Below, one piece after another: positions 21,853-33,600 of a stretch of 64,000 nt of DNA. The stretch comes from Pollenia angustigena (Eukaryota; Arthropoda; Insecta; Diptera; Polleniidae): assembly GCA_930367215.1 (NCBI GenBank), contig OV884058.1:222994208-223058207 (forward strand). The letters are read 5' to 3'. The first letter of the stretch is position 1. Each line of letters begins with the position of its first letter. The notes under the pieces were generated by a model, which did no database searches, was not told the DNA's origin, and saw only the letters and a program-made list of their open reading frames with translations. Made by a program: the position numbers and the translations under genes.

Positions 21853-22550
21853 ACTAGTTGACCCGGTCCGCGTTGCTGGCCCTAAGCAAACATTAGTGTT
21901 GTATTACCACACGATTTAAATTGAGCTTTTAACGAAATTTACGACCTATATTTTGTAAATAAACCATAAACTCGGATTTTTGAATGCAACATTTCGAAAG
22001 TTTTAAAATTTTGATATTGGATCATTATAAACATAGGCTTTTTGTAAATATCTTCGGAACTACATAACCGATTTAAGAGTTTGATACCTCGTTTTGAAAA
22101 ACATGACAACGGCTTTCAAAAAAAAAAAATTAAATTAAAAATTGGTGGTGCAATATAAAAATTGCCACGCCCCTCCGTCCGCAGATCGAAAATCAGACTG
22201 CACAGTGTCACCCGCCTGAATATTCTGAAGATTCCCTCAAAATTTCATCAAAATCGGCCCAGCCGTTTTGGAATCCATACGTTACATACATACATATACA
22301 CATCCTGTTTTATATATGGATGTGACGCGCAAAATTGAAAAGCGACATAAGGGTTTTGTTTAGGAGAGTCATTTTATCTTTGTATCTTTTGTATCACTGA
22401 GCGTGTTGGTATTGGTCTCATTTGAAAGCGACACATCTCAACCTTGAAAACTCGCGTAGGTCGTCCCTACCTTGTTTTGTGTAGTTGGTTTTTTCTGTTC
22501 CCTTTACCTTACTGGTCCCTTTCTCTATGCGCTGTCACATATATAGAAGA
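21853..22550 (-). mobile_element. Helitron-like non-autonomous element
   Basis: Its 3' end on the minus strand is CCGGGTCAACTAGT, CTAG followed by T. The body carries AAATTTCATCAAAATCGGCC, then ACATACATACATATAC, phrases widespread in insect Helitron/Helentron elements. The 5'-proximal 230 bases (22322-22548, ending ATATATAG) are shared with 28052-28300 although the rest differs. Confidence 0.6.
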
Positions 22551-22931
22551 TTTCTGTAATATAAGTCCTGACTTTGAGGGCAAAACAACAATATTACGAG
22601 TTGATATCAATAGTTGTGTTCATTTACTAAAAATTTTTACAAATTGTAACAATTGTTACTTGTAACATATTTAACATTTACTTGTTACAATTGTTACAAT
22701 TTTAAGTAATTGATTTGATTGAAAAAAACCCTGAAGAATATGGTAAAATATTACAAAGCCTCCGAATACTCACTTTAAACGATCCATAAAATGAAGAATT
22801 AGAATTTCTACAAACTTAAGGAAACTTTTTGTTAAGTTTTATGAAACTGTCATTAGCTTATGCAAAGTGCGAAACTGATCGCGAATTCCGAAGGGAATCA
22901 AATGTTTTTTTTTTATTTTGTTTTTTAAATA

Positions 22932-23403
22932 AAGGGTGTTATTTTAGAGTAGGCATCACTGCTTTATATGTGCACCCATTTAACAGCTGATAGTTGCTTT
23001 TTGTTAAGTTTGATTTGAATTTTCATTATGAATCGACTTGGTTGAAAGGGTATCTAAATAAGCAGAATTGTCGCATTTGGAGTGAGAAGAATCATCAAGC
23101 TTTTTTCGAAACACCATTACATATACAGAAAATAACTGTTTGGTGCGCTTTATAAGCTGGCGGAGTCATTGGTCCATATGTCTTCAAAAACGATGATGGT
23201 CAGCATTCGAAAAGTTTTTGAAAATTGGTGTTCCAGATTGCGCCTTCTACGCACCAGCCGTGGCGGCCATATGGCAGAAATCATATTTGAACGTTAATTT
23301 CAAAAAATTTTCTTTCCAATAAACCCCGTTTCATTGATATTAAAAGTATATTTCCTTGTTTTATTATGATTTAAGCTTGTGTCACTCTATAAAAAACACC
23401 CTT
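22932..23403 (+). mobile_element. Mariner-like element, internally deleted, TA duplication
   Basis: Ends AAGGGTGTTATTTTAGAG and CTCTATAAAAAACACCCTT are inverted and flanked by TA (22930-22931, 23404-23405). The start codon at 23028 opens MNRLG; a deletion then joins it to a degenerate C-terminal part reading WCAL, then GGVIGPYVFKND, a form of the mariner FF.ND(A/G)G region. Confidence 0.85.
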
Positions 23404-23895
23404 TACATTTAATAGATTATAGTTGAGCTTGCTTGCGGCTATACATAATAGAGTTTCTACGCGGGAAAGAATTCCCAGGAATCCCGGGACATTGTTTTTA
23501 AATTTAATCCTTTTAAATTTTTTCCGGGAATTTTCGGGAATTTCAAATTAAATTTTTTTAAACTTGTGGTTAATATTTTGTTTGGCTTGAGGTCATTTAT
23601 TGTAAATTAAAAAACTTTTTTGAAACTATCAAAAAATAATTTCTTTGGGAATACAAAATTTTAATTTCAAAAGATTTTGTTATTCGTGCTTAATTCCCAG
23701 TTTTTATTCTTGATAAAAACACTTGAAATTTATTGTTGATGGGATAAGCTATTCCTTTGCGCATTTCACTGGTTGCTTAGGCCAGATCATCAGGAAACTT
23801 CATCCATAAAGATTTTAGAAAAACTAAAGATATTAAACCAACAGTTCTACTTGTAAAAACATCAAAGTTTAAACAAAAACATCAACAATCATCAT

Positions 23896-24280
23896 ATATA
23901 TTATTTCTAAAGCACTTTTTTTTGTCGGTTGCAAATATCTCCCATACCACCGCATCAAATTTAATGAATGATATCTCATTTTAAAGCTTATTTCTAACAC
24001 TAATGACGAAAAATAATTAGAAATTGAAAAATTAATATTTTCATTGATAAAAACTACGGTGCGAAATATTCGCACGGGTCATCTAGTATATATTATTTCT
24101 AAAGCACTTTTTTTCGTCGGTTGCAAATATCTCCCATACCACCGCATCAAATTTAATGAATGATATCTCATTTTAAAGCTTATTTCTAACACTAATGACG
24201 AAAAATAATTAGAAATTGAAAAATTAATATTTTCATTGATAAAAATTACGGTGCGAAATATTCGCACGGGTCATCTAGTA
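23896..24280 (+). mobile_element. Tandem pair of 192-bp Helitron 3' ends
   Basis: Two direct copies with a 192-base period differ at about two bases. Each ends in hairpin GTGCGAAATATTCGCAC (7-bp stem), then GGGTCATCTAGT: stem, short spacer, CTAG and T, as expected of a Helitron terminus. Confidence 0.75.
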
Positions 24281-24363
24281 AACAGTGAGTTTATATCATC
24301 TTACATTCCCCACTACAATTGGTTGGAATTCTCTCAACATTAATTGTAGTTGAAAGTAGGTTA

Positions 24364-24875
24364 TTTTTTTTTTTTTTTTTTTTTTTTTTGGCTTTCTTAA
24401 AACTAAAATTTTTTTGGCGAACTAATCATAGTTATATTGCCAGGGTATCACACAAATTTTAGGAGCCTCAACCGCAAAGTCCTCGTTCGACCTAAACCTT
24501 CGAATAGGAAGGCGAGAGCTTCCAGAATCCGCTCCAGAGTATATTGGTCTCCACCAGTAATCTTCTGAGTTTTTTTCTTGGTACTCGACCAGTAAAACGT
24601 CTGAGTTATATTGGTTCTCCACCAGTCACATGAGTTATAAATGGTTCTCCACCAAACAAAACCTCAAATTGAGGTTAAAAACGATTGCATATAGTTAATG
24701 CAGATACCGCAAAAACTGTAACTCGGTACAGTTATACGACGCCGAAACACTAACCAATGCGGGGTGACACCGCAAAACACAACAAAAGCAGACAAACAAA
24801 AACGACCTGTTTGCCCTTAAGAAATAATAACAAAGAGCGCGAGCTGCTTCTCCACTCAGAGCAGTTTTACGAGTG
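24364..24875 (-). mobile_element. Short non-LTR-type retroposon, copy 1 (12-bp duplication)
   Basis: Starts with a long T run (poly(A) of a minus-strand insertion) and ends CACTCGTAAAACTGCTCTGA on the minus strand. GAAAGTAGGTTA flanks both sides (24352-24363, 24876-24887). The minus strand encodes a short C-terminus ending CVIPWQYNYD and stop (24422). Copy 2 at 44326-44797 has the same two ends. This looks like a LINE 5' leader joined to a LINE 3' end, or a SINE using LINE machinery. Confidence 0.8.
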
Positions 24876-25224
24876 GAAAGTAGGTTAAGAAAAACAAAAT
24901 GAAAACAACAACAACTTACAAAAGAATGTTGTCAATTAAGTGTTTTTTTAGGCCGTGCACTTGCCTGTTTGTTATCAAGAAGTAATTTCTTTGGGAATAC
25001 AAAATTTAATAGCTTATCCCATCAACAATAAATTTCAAGTGTTTTTATCAAGAATAAAAACTGGGAATTAAGCACGAATAACAAAATCTTTTGAAATTAA
25101 AATTTTTTGAAACTTTAATTCGTTAGCATCGTTAAAATCAAAAACGAGCAATAAAAGTATATTCTTTACTAAAATTACTAAAAACTACCTACAAATCGAA
25201 CTATTTTTCCTACGCCAATAAATC

Positions 25225-25575
25225 AATGGTCTTCTTAATTGCTGATGAAATGTCTAAAAAGCTTCTTGAAGCAGAAAAAGAAAATGAGCACGATACACCA
25301 TCACCAACACGAGATGATGAACCATCTACAAATTCTAAAAAATATATATGTAAAGAAAATACACAAGCCTGAAAAAATCTTAAAAAAAAGAATTTGTCGT
25401 CTATGAAGTCACGGGCAACAGGCAACAAATTTAAAATCCTTGTACGATGCGCTTCTTACTATGAAACCAACGTCTGTAGAAAGCGAGAGCTCGTTTTCGG
25501 TAGTAGAATACACATATCAACAAGGATTAGAAATAGAGTATCTGATGAGCTCTTAAATGCTTTAATAATACTAAA
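25225..25575 (+). pseudogene. hAT transposase C-terminal dimerisation region, frameshifted
   Basis: The frame LYDALLTMKPTSVESESSFS matches the hAT C-terminal block (L..L...KPTSVESERAFS), and after a frameshift RVSDELLNALIILKFF matches the RLSD..LN.L.FL end. The upstream acidic stretch LLEAEKENEHDTPSPTRDDE is an ordinary hAT linker. Frameshifts and loss of the catalytic part make it non-functional. Confidence 0.7.
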
Positions 25576-25680
25576 ATTTTTTTGTTTTAAAGGAAATAAA
25601 TTTTACCAAGTTGCTATTAATAATAACTACTAAATATTTATAAGTTTTAATAATTCGTGATCTCCCAAACAAAAAAAAAA

Positions 25681-26876
25681 AACAAGTTAGAGTGCTATAT
25701 TCGGCTGTGCCGAATCTTTGATACCCTCCACCGACAGTTCGAATGTTTAAGGAGTAATATCTGTATGATGTTAATATAATCTTAAACTGTGACGATTTGT
25801 CACATTTCTAGTCCTTTAAACCTGTGACGTATCAATTTCTGTTATGCTAGCATTATTAATTATGGTTTTAGGTGTACTAAACTGTTTTCCGGGAGTAGGG
25901 TTTCTATGGGGCCTAGGGTAAATTATGTACTGATCTTCACGAAATTTTACAGTATCATTAAGGCCCAGAACAGACGGTGAAACGCAACTGCAACGAAACT
26001 GCAACTTCTAGTTATTTTCGAGTTTCATTTGAGTTTATGCCATAGACTCCTTTGAGGGACCACACACGACGCGACCATTTTGAGACCGGTTTGAAATGCA
26101 TTGGAAATCAGTTGCATTGAAACCGGCGAGCAGAAAACTCGTGTTTGCGTTTCATCTGTTCTCAAAGAAAATCGAAATAATTGTGATAATTTCATTACAT
26201 TCTGGTACAATTTAGGTTGCAGGGTGTGTGGAAAACGATTCGAACTGGTTTCAAAACAATAATTTCTAAAGGGGTTCGTTGCAGTTACGTTTTACCGTCT
26301 GTTCTGGGCCTTTTAGTCCTATAAAACTGTGATGAGCCAAAATTTGTTATGATTGCATTATTTTTTACGGTTTTAGGCGTACTAAACTGTTTTCCGCTAG
26401 TAGGGTTTATATGTGGCCTAAGGTAAATTATGGACGGATCTTCACGAAATTCAGCAGCGTGATTTCCAGTCAAATAAAACAAATTCTTGCAAAATCTTAT
26501 CTCATTCCGTGCCTTGTTCCAGCATTTATGTTATTTTTTTGTAACAAAATTATCAATTTTATTAGGTGGTGGTTCCACATTTTGATTCATAGCTCTGGTC
26601 CTACTGAACCGATTTTGCTGGATTTTAATCCCAAACTGCTTACGATAACTGCAAGCAATTTGGCACCAAGTTTGTTCATTTCTTTTGAGTTGTTCGAAAA
26701 TGAGCGTGTTTTCAACAGACGGACAGACAGACGGACATGGCTAAATCGACTTAGAATTACTCAAGGACCCAGAATATATGTACTTTATGGGGTCTGAGAT
26801 GAATAATAAAAAAGTATCGCACGGAATGACAAACTTAATATACCCTCTTCACAACTAATTGTGGTGGAGGGTATAA
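25681..26876 (+). mobile_element. Fly repeat with GATACCCTCCACC / GGTGGAGGGTATA ends
   Basis: Left end AACAAGTTAGAGTGCTATAT with GATACCCTCCACC; right end contains ACGGACAGACAGACGGACAT, AATATACCCTCTTC and GGTGGAGGGTATAATT. Complete relative in inverse orientation at 55371-56941. No long frame, so non-autonomous. Confidence 0.6.
25961..26311. mobile_element. MITE with AGGCCCAGAACAGACGGTGA ends
   Basis: Inverted ends AGGCCCAGAACAGACGG / CCGTCTGTTCTGGGCCT extend to AAACGCAACTGCAACGAA. It sits inside the 25681 repeat and is preceded by TTA (followed by TTT/TTA), like the TTA-targeting MITEs near 57-59 kb. Confidence 0.75.
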
Positions 26877-27269
26877 TTAATAGTATATGCATACATATAT
26901 AATATGCATGTAAATATGAATGTAACAATTTATTCGGTTTTTTTTTTGGTTTTCTGTGGAAATAATTATGCTAATTTTTTTTTTTACCGTTTTAAAGCAG
27001 AAAGCGAAAACACAGAGGAAAGATTCAATTGATAATTTAGAAAGTATAGAGTTTTTGTTGTAAACTATTTTTCCCGGCTTTTACATTTATTTTCCGATAT
27101 GCATAGGTAGTACAAATTGAGATCCAAAGTTTAACTTCTCTTTGAATAACTTTATATTATTAATTCAATAATATAAATTTTTTGAGCACTAGCTTAATAA
27201 CTCATATGTATATGTAAACTGTTTTTTCAGTTTTTATTGTGATACTGTTCTTTAATTAAAATATAATTT
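26877..27269. other. Non-coding spacer
   Basis: AT-rich; nothing recognisable. Confidence 0.35.
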
Positions 27270-28300
27270 ACTAGAATATACTCGCTACTTCGTTATCGTC
27301 TCCTTTTTCTTCGTGGACATATTTGTATGCCAAAGTTTATTTTTCTAGGTTTAAACTTGTTTAAATTCTAGCATTTTACCCGCTACTTTAGTAGAACCAA
27401 AAAGCTAAAGAAAAATATCAAATTTCCCGTATTTCCTTTTTTGGGTACTTTATTTTTCCCCCATTAAAGTATCAAAAATTTCAATATTGTAGTGGCAGCC
27501 CATAATTTAGTACGAATATGTCAATGAATGGAGGAAAATGTTTTGTGAAAAAAGTAACAAAAATAGTTACGATTTTCACCCCTTAAATGTTCAAATTACG
27601 AAAAAGTACAAAATTTGTGTACGTATTTCGAATGAGGTATTAACTTTGTTTCTATGCTTAATGGTTCCAAAGATAGATGGGGTGGCAAAAAAGTATTAAA
27701 ATTCAGATTTTACCCGTTTAATACCTAATAGGGCCGAATTTCAAAAAAGTACCAGACACCTGTTGGTTTTTTTTTTCTAAAGAACAACGATAAGTATTAC
27801 ATTTATTTTGCATCTCTTTTAGATTTGGAGATATTAGGTTACCGAATTTTCCCGTTTTTACCTTTTTTTAGCCCCTAAACATTCGAATTTTGAAAAATCC
27901 CGTCTTAGTGGATCGATTTTGGGAGTGTCCAATCGCTAGTCCAAATTTCAAGTTTCTAGGATCAGCGGCTTGGGCTGGGCGATGATGAATGAGTCAGTCA
28001 GTCACTCACGCAACTGTTTTATATAGGTATATGTATATATGTGATGCGCAAAATAGAATGGGACCTAAGGGTTTTGTTCAGGAGAGCCATTTTAAAGATT
28101 TAAATACGTGTATCTTTGGTGTACCATCACTGAGCGTGTAGGTGGTATTGGTCTCATTTGAAAGCGACACATCTCATGACGTTAGGAACGTGTTGGTCAA
28201 CCTTGAAAACGCTCGTTGGTCCTCCCTACCTCTTGTTTTGTGTAGTTGGTTTTACTGTTCCCTTTCTCTATGCGCTGTCACATACATATGTATATAGATT
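27270..28300 (-). mobile_element. Helitron-like element, CGCTACTTCGTTA 3' hairpin type
   Basis: On the minus strand TAACGAAGTAGCG precedes CTAGT at 27270-27274; a second similar end occurs at about 27371 (TAGCGGGTAAAATGCTAG). Contains GATGATGAATGAGTCAGTCA near 27985. The last 250 bases (28052-28300) match 22322-22548 of a Helitron with a different 3' end. Confidence 0.6.
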
Positions 28301-29182
28301 ATAAAAAATATACATATTTATGTATTATAGGTATAACAATTTTTTTTCTTATGTATTTGATTTAGTTTTAAAACTGTTTGATTTCTTTGTTTGATTTCAA
28401 AAAACTTGACAGACCCTTTATTTAAAAAAAACCCTTTTTGTCCTTTTTTGTTTGTAAATTACTCTTGTCCCTTTTTGAATATTTTTCAACGGCAACGCCG
28501 ATCGTAACTGTCAACGTTTAACTAAGCCTTTAATTAGTTAAAAAGGAGTGTCGAAATACATATAAAAAAAAAAAATAACTTAAGATTTTTTGTAAACGAT
28601 TAGTTTAAAATTTAAAAAGGAGTTCGAAATATAACAAAATAAAATAATTAAAGAGTTTTTTCTAAACGATTTACATTTTTTAATTTCGGAAAATTCTTTT
28701 GTTAAAATCGCGTGGAATCTGAAGATGTTGCGTTGTGCATGATACATACTTACATATGTACATATGTATGTAGTATACGTGTAAGTTTGCCAATTATGTA
28801 CAAACATACTTATGTACATATTCATATGTACTTAAGTATGTAGTATGTATGTAGATCGATAAAGATTCTTAATTGTGTGTTTTATAAAAACATTTAATTT
28901 TAGTTTTTTTAAAAAAAGTGGATACATACCTTACTGGATTTGCAAAATGCTTGTACAATGTCCATATTTACATAGTATGTACGACGTACATATAAACATA
29001 CATTGTACCAAGGTACATTTACACAAGGTAGACTCATTTGGGATTGTAGACATGCTGCTCTATAAAAACCCGACTTGTCAAAATTGTCTCCATATAAAAC
29101 AAAAACAATTTTACGCATACATGTACAAATTTTGGCTCATATGTACATACGAATTTGACAATTGGGGTTTATGGCTATCCGC
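28301..29182. other. AT-rich spacer with TACATATGTA-rich microsatellite
   Basis: 28736-28850 is rich in ACATATGTATGTAG and complements. The frames at 28875-29285 overlap this simple sequence and the next inverted repeat and carry no motif. Confidence 0.35.
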
Positions 29183-29650
29183 TAAAGGGCATAATAAACC
29201 ACACAAAATGCTTGGCAAACACACACATTATTTCCGTTTGGGGTTTGCCAATAAACAACACAAATATTCTCCGTTCAAATATTAATTTTCATTTTTGTTT
29301 TGTTTTCAATGAATGCGGATGCGGAGAAGAAATTATAAAATAAAGGCAAACAATTTAAAGTAAACAGTTTTTAAACAACAAGCTGTTTTGTGGCAAGCAA
29401 TACTACTAAAAAAATTAAATTTAATATTAAAAATTAATTGAATTGAATACATTTAGCATTAGACGCCACAAAAAGTTTGACAAATATCCAACATGTCTGC
29501 CAAATATTAAAAATTTTTAATAATTCTGCAAACATTGCTTGAAATGTTTGTCCAAACAGCAAAAACCCCAATTAACAACACAAAATGTTTGTACAAACGT
29601 AAAATTTTGACATGTTTGCCAAGCCATTTGTGAGGTTTATTATGCCCTTA
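29183..29650. mobile_element. Foldback repeat (AAGGGCATAATAAACC arms)
   Basis: AAGGGCATAATAAACCACAC followed by TGCTTGGCAAACA is the inverted complement of 29602-29650. The centre carries diverged copies of TTTGCCAAACATTTTGTG. Outer flanks also show an inverted pair around GTAGACTC(A/G)TT. Confidence 0.5.
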
Positions 29651-29903
29651 ACGAGTCTACATTGTGTAAATATAAATTGCATTGTACGCAGGGTTTAAAA
29701 AACTGCAGTCGGAACCAAAAACTGCCGAGCAAAAAACGAACATGTGTGCACAACTTTTCGCTTTTTTGGTTGATTCGATAGCGACTGTTTACTTTTAATG
29801 AATCAGAAGTAAAAGCAACAGTTTTTTTTTGCCAATGACAAATTGTGAAGTGAAAGTTAAACGCTGATTGTACGTAGTTATTGTATAAAAGATAAAGTCT
29901 AAT

Positions 29904-30327
29904 GTCCATTATTACAACTTGCCGATTGTTAAAGGTAGGATTTTGTCTCACGTATAAAAAGGGTTTCATTATTACAACTTTGCTTTAAATAATAAATAAC
30001 TCAATATACCTAGTATGTACATATCGCTGATTTGCTGCAAGACCGGCATAACTCAAAAAAAACCATTTCGAGATAAACGCATTTAAAGTTTTTGATTTGC
30101 TCCAACTACTTAGAAAAAAAGAAGACACTTTCTCTGCAAACTAGGAAAGTATAAAAGATAGAAAGATGAATTTGATACACAATATAAAGAAAAACAAAGC
30201 GAACAATTCTGCATCTCTAACTCCAAAATTTCATTTTTTGAGTTATGCCGGTCTTGCAACAAATGAGCGATATGTACGTCCGATATAATCGTACCTTTAA
30301 CTAACAGCAAGTTGTAATAATGGCCCT
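29904..30327. mobile_element. Palindromic element with (G/T)CCATTATTACAACTTG ends
   Basis: Outer arms GTCCATTATTACAACTTGC / GCAAGTTGTAATAATGGCC and inner arms GCTGCAAGACCGGCATAACT / AGTTATGCCGGTCTTGCAAC (30028-30268) are inverted. A solo end is at 21194. Confidence 0.6.
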
Positions 30328-30440
30328 TAATATGGTGCTCTATACAATTTATAGAGGCCATTTTCTAATTTTGAACTTTAGGGCCCCATTTTGTAAGTCC
30401 TTATTTCCAAGTGCCTTTTTGAAATTTTATTAATACCTAC

Positions 30441-31239
30441 CAGGGTTCCCAGTTTTATTTTAAGCTTTATCCCCAATTTTCGATCACTCATCCCCAAAAA
30501 TCCCCAAAATAGCTATTTTTAATATGTACTACATATTAATAAGATTTCTGTATGACGTGCTTAATTCCCAATTTTTCACGTTTGATAAATACACTGAAAT
30601 TTATTGTTGAGGGAAAGCTAGCTTCTATGCGCATTTCACTGGTTGCTTAGTCCAGATCATCAGGAAATCTTTTCCAACAATTTTAGAAAAGCTTAAAATA
30701 TTCTAATATAAATAAAACCTTAATGCGAATAAGAATTATAAACACTTGTTGTTTTCCTACGAAGACAATGAAATGAAGCAATTTCTTTTTAAATTTAGTT
30801 TTTTCTTTTTGCCCACTGTAGTTGAATCGGAAGCCAACCAATTGTAGGGGAATGTAAAAAAAGATAAACTCACTGTTTATTGTTGGTGTTTTGTTTATGC
30901 TTTGATATTGTTACAAGTAAGACTTTGAGTGTTTGTAATTCTATAATATGAAGAAGTAACGCTTGTTGGTACAAAAAGCATATTTAAAACTATTTCAACA
31001 AGCTCTTGAAAAAGCTTTAAGCCGTAAGAAAAAAGACTTGAATTTGTACCCACATCTCGACCAAATCGGTCTTGCTGTTGCAAAAATGGAATTTATTATA
31101 ATATATTATCCCCAAAAATCCCCAGCGAAAAAAGTGCTTTTACCCAAAAAATCCCCTGGGGACTTTCATGAAATTTTTATCCCCAATTATAAAATAAAAA
31201 CCCCAATTTGGGGATAAATCCCCAAAACTGGAAACACTG
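30441..31239 (-). mobile_element. hAT element (CAGGGTTCCCAGTTTT, ATACCTAC duplication)
   Basis: Ends CAGGGTTCCCAGTTTT / AAAACTGGAAACACTG with identical 8-base flanks ATACCTAC (30433-30440, 31240-31247). Subterminal CCCCAAAAATCCCCAAAA repeats lie near both ends. The minus strand retains a hAT-like LNMLFVPTSVTSS fragment near 30960-31050. Confidence 0.85.
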
Positions 31240-32208
31240 ATACCTACAAGAAATCAAATAAAAACAAAATTTTATTGTTTTTTTTACCAAACCGAAATAA
31301 CAACACCACCCGATGATAAATTAAATCCCATTGATCTTGAATTTTTGCAAGTAAAGCTAGCTACATACATACATAAGTACATACATAAATAAAAAAAAAC
31401 TGCTTTATAGAATTTTTAACAAATAGTGTTCAAAAGTTAGTGCACATATCATGCGAATGTTTGCTCTAAGTTAATGGTGAACAGGGTTGCCGATTGAAAA
31501 GTTTTTATCCGACCAAAATTGTCCGCAAAACCTACCAAAATCCTTTGAAACCGACAAAATTTTTGAAATATTTAAAAACAATTATATCGTCATAAAAATG
31601 CATAATTTTTAAAAAAATTTCAGTAGCGATACGACTAGATTACAAAAACAGTTTTTCAGGATAGTGTCAATCATGCGTAATGTGTTAACGATATTAACCA
31701 GAAAACCCCGTTGTTATAATCACAACAGCTGCCTTTTTATTAAGATATCTCTCTTTTTCTTAAAATGAACATAGGCCCTTTTGCATGTATTTTTGATAAA
31801 AAGTATAATTTTTATTGGATAAAGCTATAAATCTACATATTTTTTTTTTGCAATTTGCAATTATAGTTAAAACAAAAAAGTAAGCCTATGTTCACAACTA
31901 TTAAATATTTAACGTCCTACACGTAACGCCTAGTTTTATTAAAAGTTTATTTGCTGGTAACGTTCAACTTTAACAAAATGTATATACAATTCATTTAATA
32001 ACGCTTATAAACTAGAATAATTCATTGATCGTATGCAATAACACATATAGACCACTAATAAAATATGAATCAAAATTTATTTACTTAAGTTTATACAAAA
32101 AGCTTTATAAGACGTAGGCTGAGCTCCAAAACATCCTAATACCTTGTAGACAACGTAAAAAATGTATCAAAGAGTTTTACAATGCGTTGATAACTTGCAC
32201 TGTGGGTT

Positions 32209-32461
32209 ATATGGGGAGGACCATATAACCCACCTTTGGACTACTAAGGAGTAGTTTTAAAACTACTCCGTGGTATACTCAAGAGGACTAGTTTTGAAGT
32301 CGTTTAAAAACGAAAGCATGTCGTTAAAAAACGAAGACATGTCGTCTCACTACAAACACTTTTTAACAATGACATGGCCCATGCTTGCATTACATCGGAC
32401 CAGTCCATGGAGTAGTCCATTTTATCAAAATTGATTAGGTGGTCCAATTTTATTTGCAGGG
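32209..32461. mobile_element. MITE A, partial copy
   Basis: Matches the right two thirds of MITE A, ending TTTTATTTGCAGGG. The left end is replaced by GGGTTATATGGGGAGGACCA, a small inverted duplication of its own ATATAACCCACC. Confidence 0.65.
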
Positions 32462-32689
32462 ATCTTCCTTTAAGAAGTCCTTCTTGTATAAGAAACACCT
32501 AATACAGAACAGAATTCCTAAATTCCTTTATTTATGTTATTCTTTTAAGACTATGTGAAAAAACTTTAAATTTTACCACAAAGAACCTTAATATATTTTG
32601 CATGCCTGTTCATCTATATCTGAACGAAAACTTCGTTCGAACTTACATTTAAAACAAAAACAAATTATACAATATTGTCTTTGTTTAAC

Positions 32690-33014
32690 ATGTTATTTAA
32701 GCGAATGAAGTCTACGTTCGACATCGATGAATAGGCTATAAGCTTACCAACAGTTCCAGTCATGGCGTGAGCGCCGTTTGTTGCCAATCCGATCAAATTT
32801 TGTATAGGAATATTGTTTGTTGATAAAAAGTTTTTTATAAGAAGAAAAATTTAAACGGCATCTGACTTGGTAAGCTCGAATAAGATGACAAAACTATCCT
32901 TTATAAAACTAACACCGTCAAAGTAACTTGCTCCTAACGTAATATCAATGCCATATCCATAGTTTCATCAACAGTTAAAACTAAATGTTTGTGTTTAGCA
33001 AAAAAGCTATGAGA
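32690..33014 (-). pseudogene. hAT transposase fragment
   Basis: On the minus strand HLVLTVDETMDMA fits the hAT (V/I)DE(T/S)TD motif with the catalytic Asp, a frameshifted YFDGVSFIKDSFVILFEL fits the following RYFD...FL.L strand, and NIPIQNLIGLATNGAHAMTG fits the N(I)IGFASDGA.VM.G motif, where the expected Asp is Asn. Stops and frameshifts make it inactive. Confidence 0.65.
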
Positions 33015-33202
33015 TTTGTAATTGTCTGCTATCCGTCCAATTTTCTAAAACCGACCAAAATTAGGTTTGGCCTACCATCCGACCAAACCAAATATATCCG
33101 ACCAAATTTGGTCGGAAAAGACAATGTTCGGCAACCCTGATGGTTAATGTTTTTTTTTGGGCTTAAATCTAGTTTACCAACGCTGCTCCGAACAAAAAAA
33201 AG

Positions 33203-33239
33203 ATGTACATAGGCCCTATGTCATAGGGCCTATGTACAT
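33203..33239. repeat. Perfect 18-bp-arm palindrome
   Basis: ATGTACATAGGCCCTATG, one T, then its exact complement. It could extrude as a cruciform. It occurs once in the window. Confidence 0.9.
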
Positions 33240-33483
33240 ATGAAAAATAAGAAAAAAAAAATATATAGAAAATGTCTCGGAAACGCATAGTTTTCAAGTT
33301 ATGGACCTCCGAAGTTTTCATATGTATGACTACATTTCAAGCCAATGCACACTGGTCAATTCTGGCCAAAAATTATTTTTTTTTTAATTTGAATAAAATT
33401 TTCATGACAGATTATAGCGAACACTTCAAAAATACAACTCATTTCTTAATTTGGTTCTTGCATAATTATTTTACTGTTAATAC

Positions 33484-33600
33484 CAGGGCTGTGGACTCGT
33501 CAAGAAATAGTTATAACTCCGACTCCTTCCGCTAACATTTTTTAAGTACGACTCCAACTCCGACTCCAATCTGACTTCTACTCACACCTTGATGCTAAAT
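33484..33600. mobile_element. hAT-like terminus (CAGGGCTGTGGACTCG)
   Basis: CAGGGCTGTGGACTCG followed by repeated ACTCCGACTCC motifs is a recognisable hAT end type. No matching right end was found, so it is a truncated relic. Confidence 0.5.

Larger units (their letters stand above)
23460..25650 (+). mobile_element. Decayed hAT element with nested insertions
   Basis: Starts near GGGAAAGAATTCCCAGGAAT, includes the segment AAATTTATTGTTGATGGGAT that also occurs at 25005, 30600 and 51240, and ends with a hAT transposase C-terminus at 25225-25575. Interrupted by Helitron ends (23896-24280) and a short retroposon (24364-24875). Outer limits and duplication are not resolved. Confidence 0.45.
31482..33139 (-). 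mobile_element. hAT element (CAGGGTTGCCGA ends)
   Basis: Ends CAGGGTTGCCGATT / TTCGGCAACCCTG; flanks ATGGTGAA and ATGGTTAA match at 7 of 8. Subterminal CCGACCAAA motifs repeat near both ends. Contains a transposase relic (minus) and a MITE A fragment. Confidence 0.8.

Noticed and set aside
26411..26797. 128-codon plus-strand frame
   Set aside because: Lies within the fly repeat end (CGGACAGACAGACGGACATG) seen in other copies with stops; no protein family resemblance.
28875..29285. 136-codon plus-strand frame
   Set aside because: Spans a simple TACATA repeat and an inverted repeat; no conserved motif.
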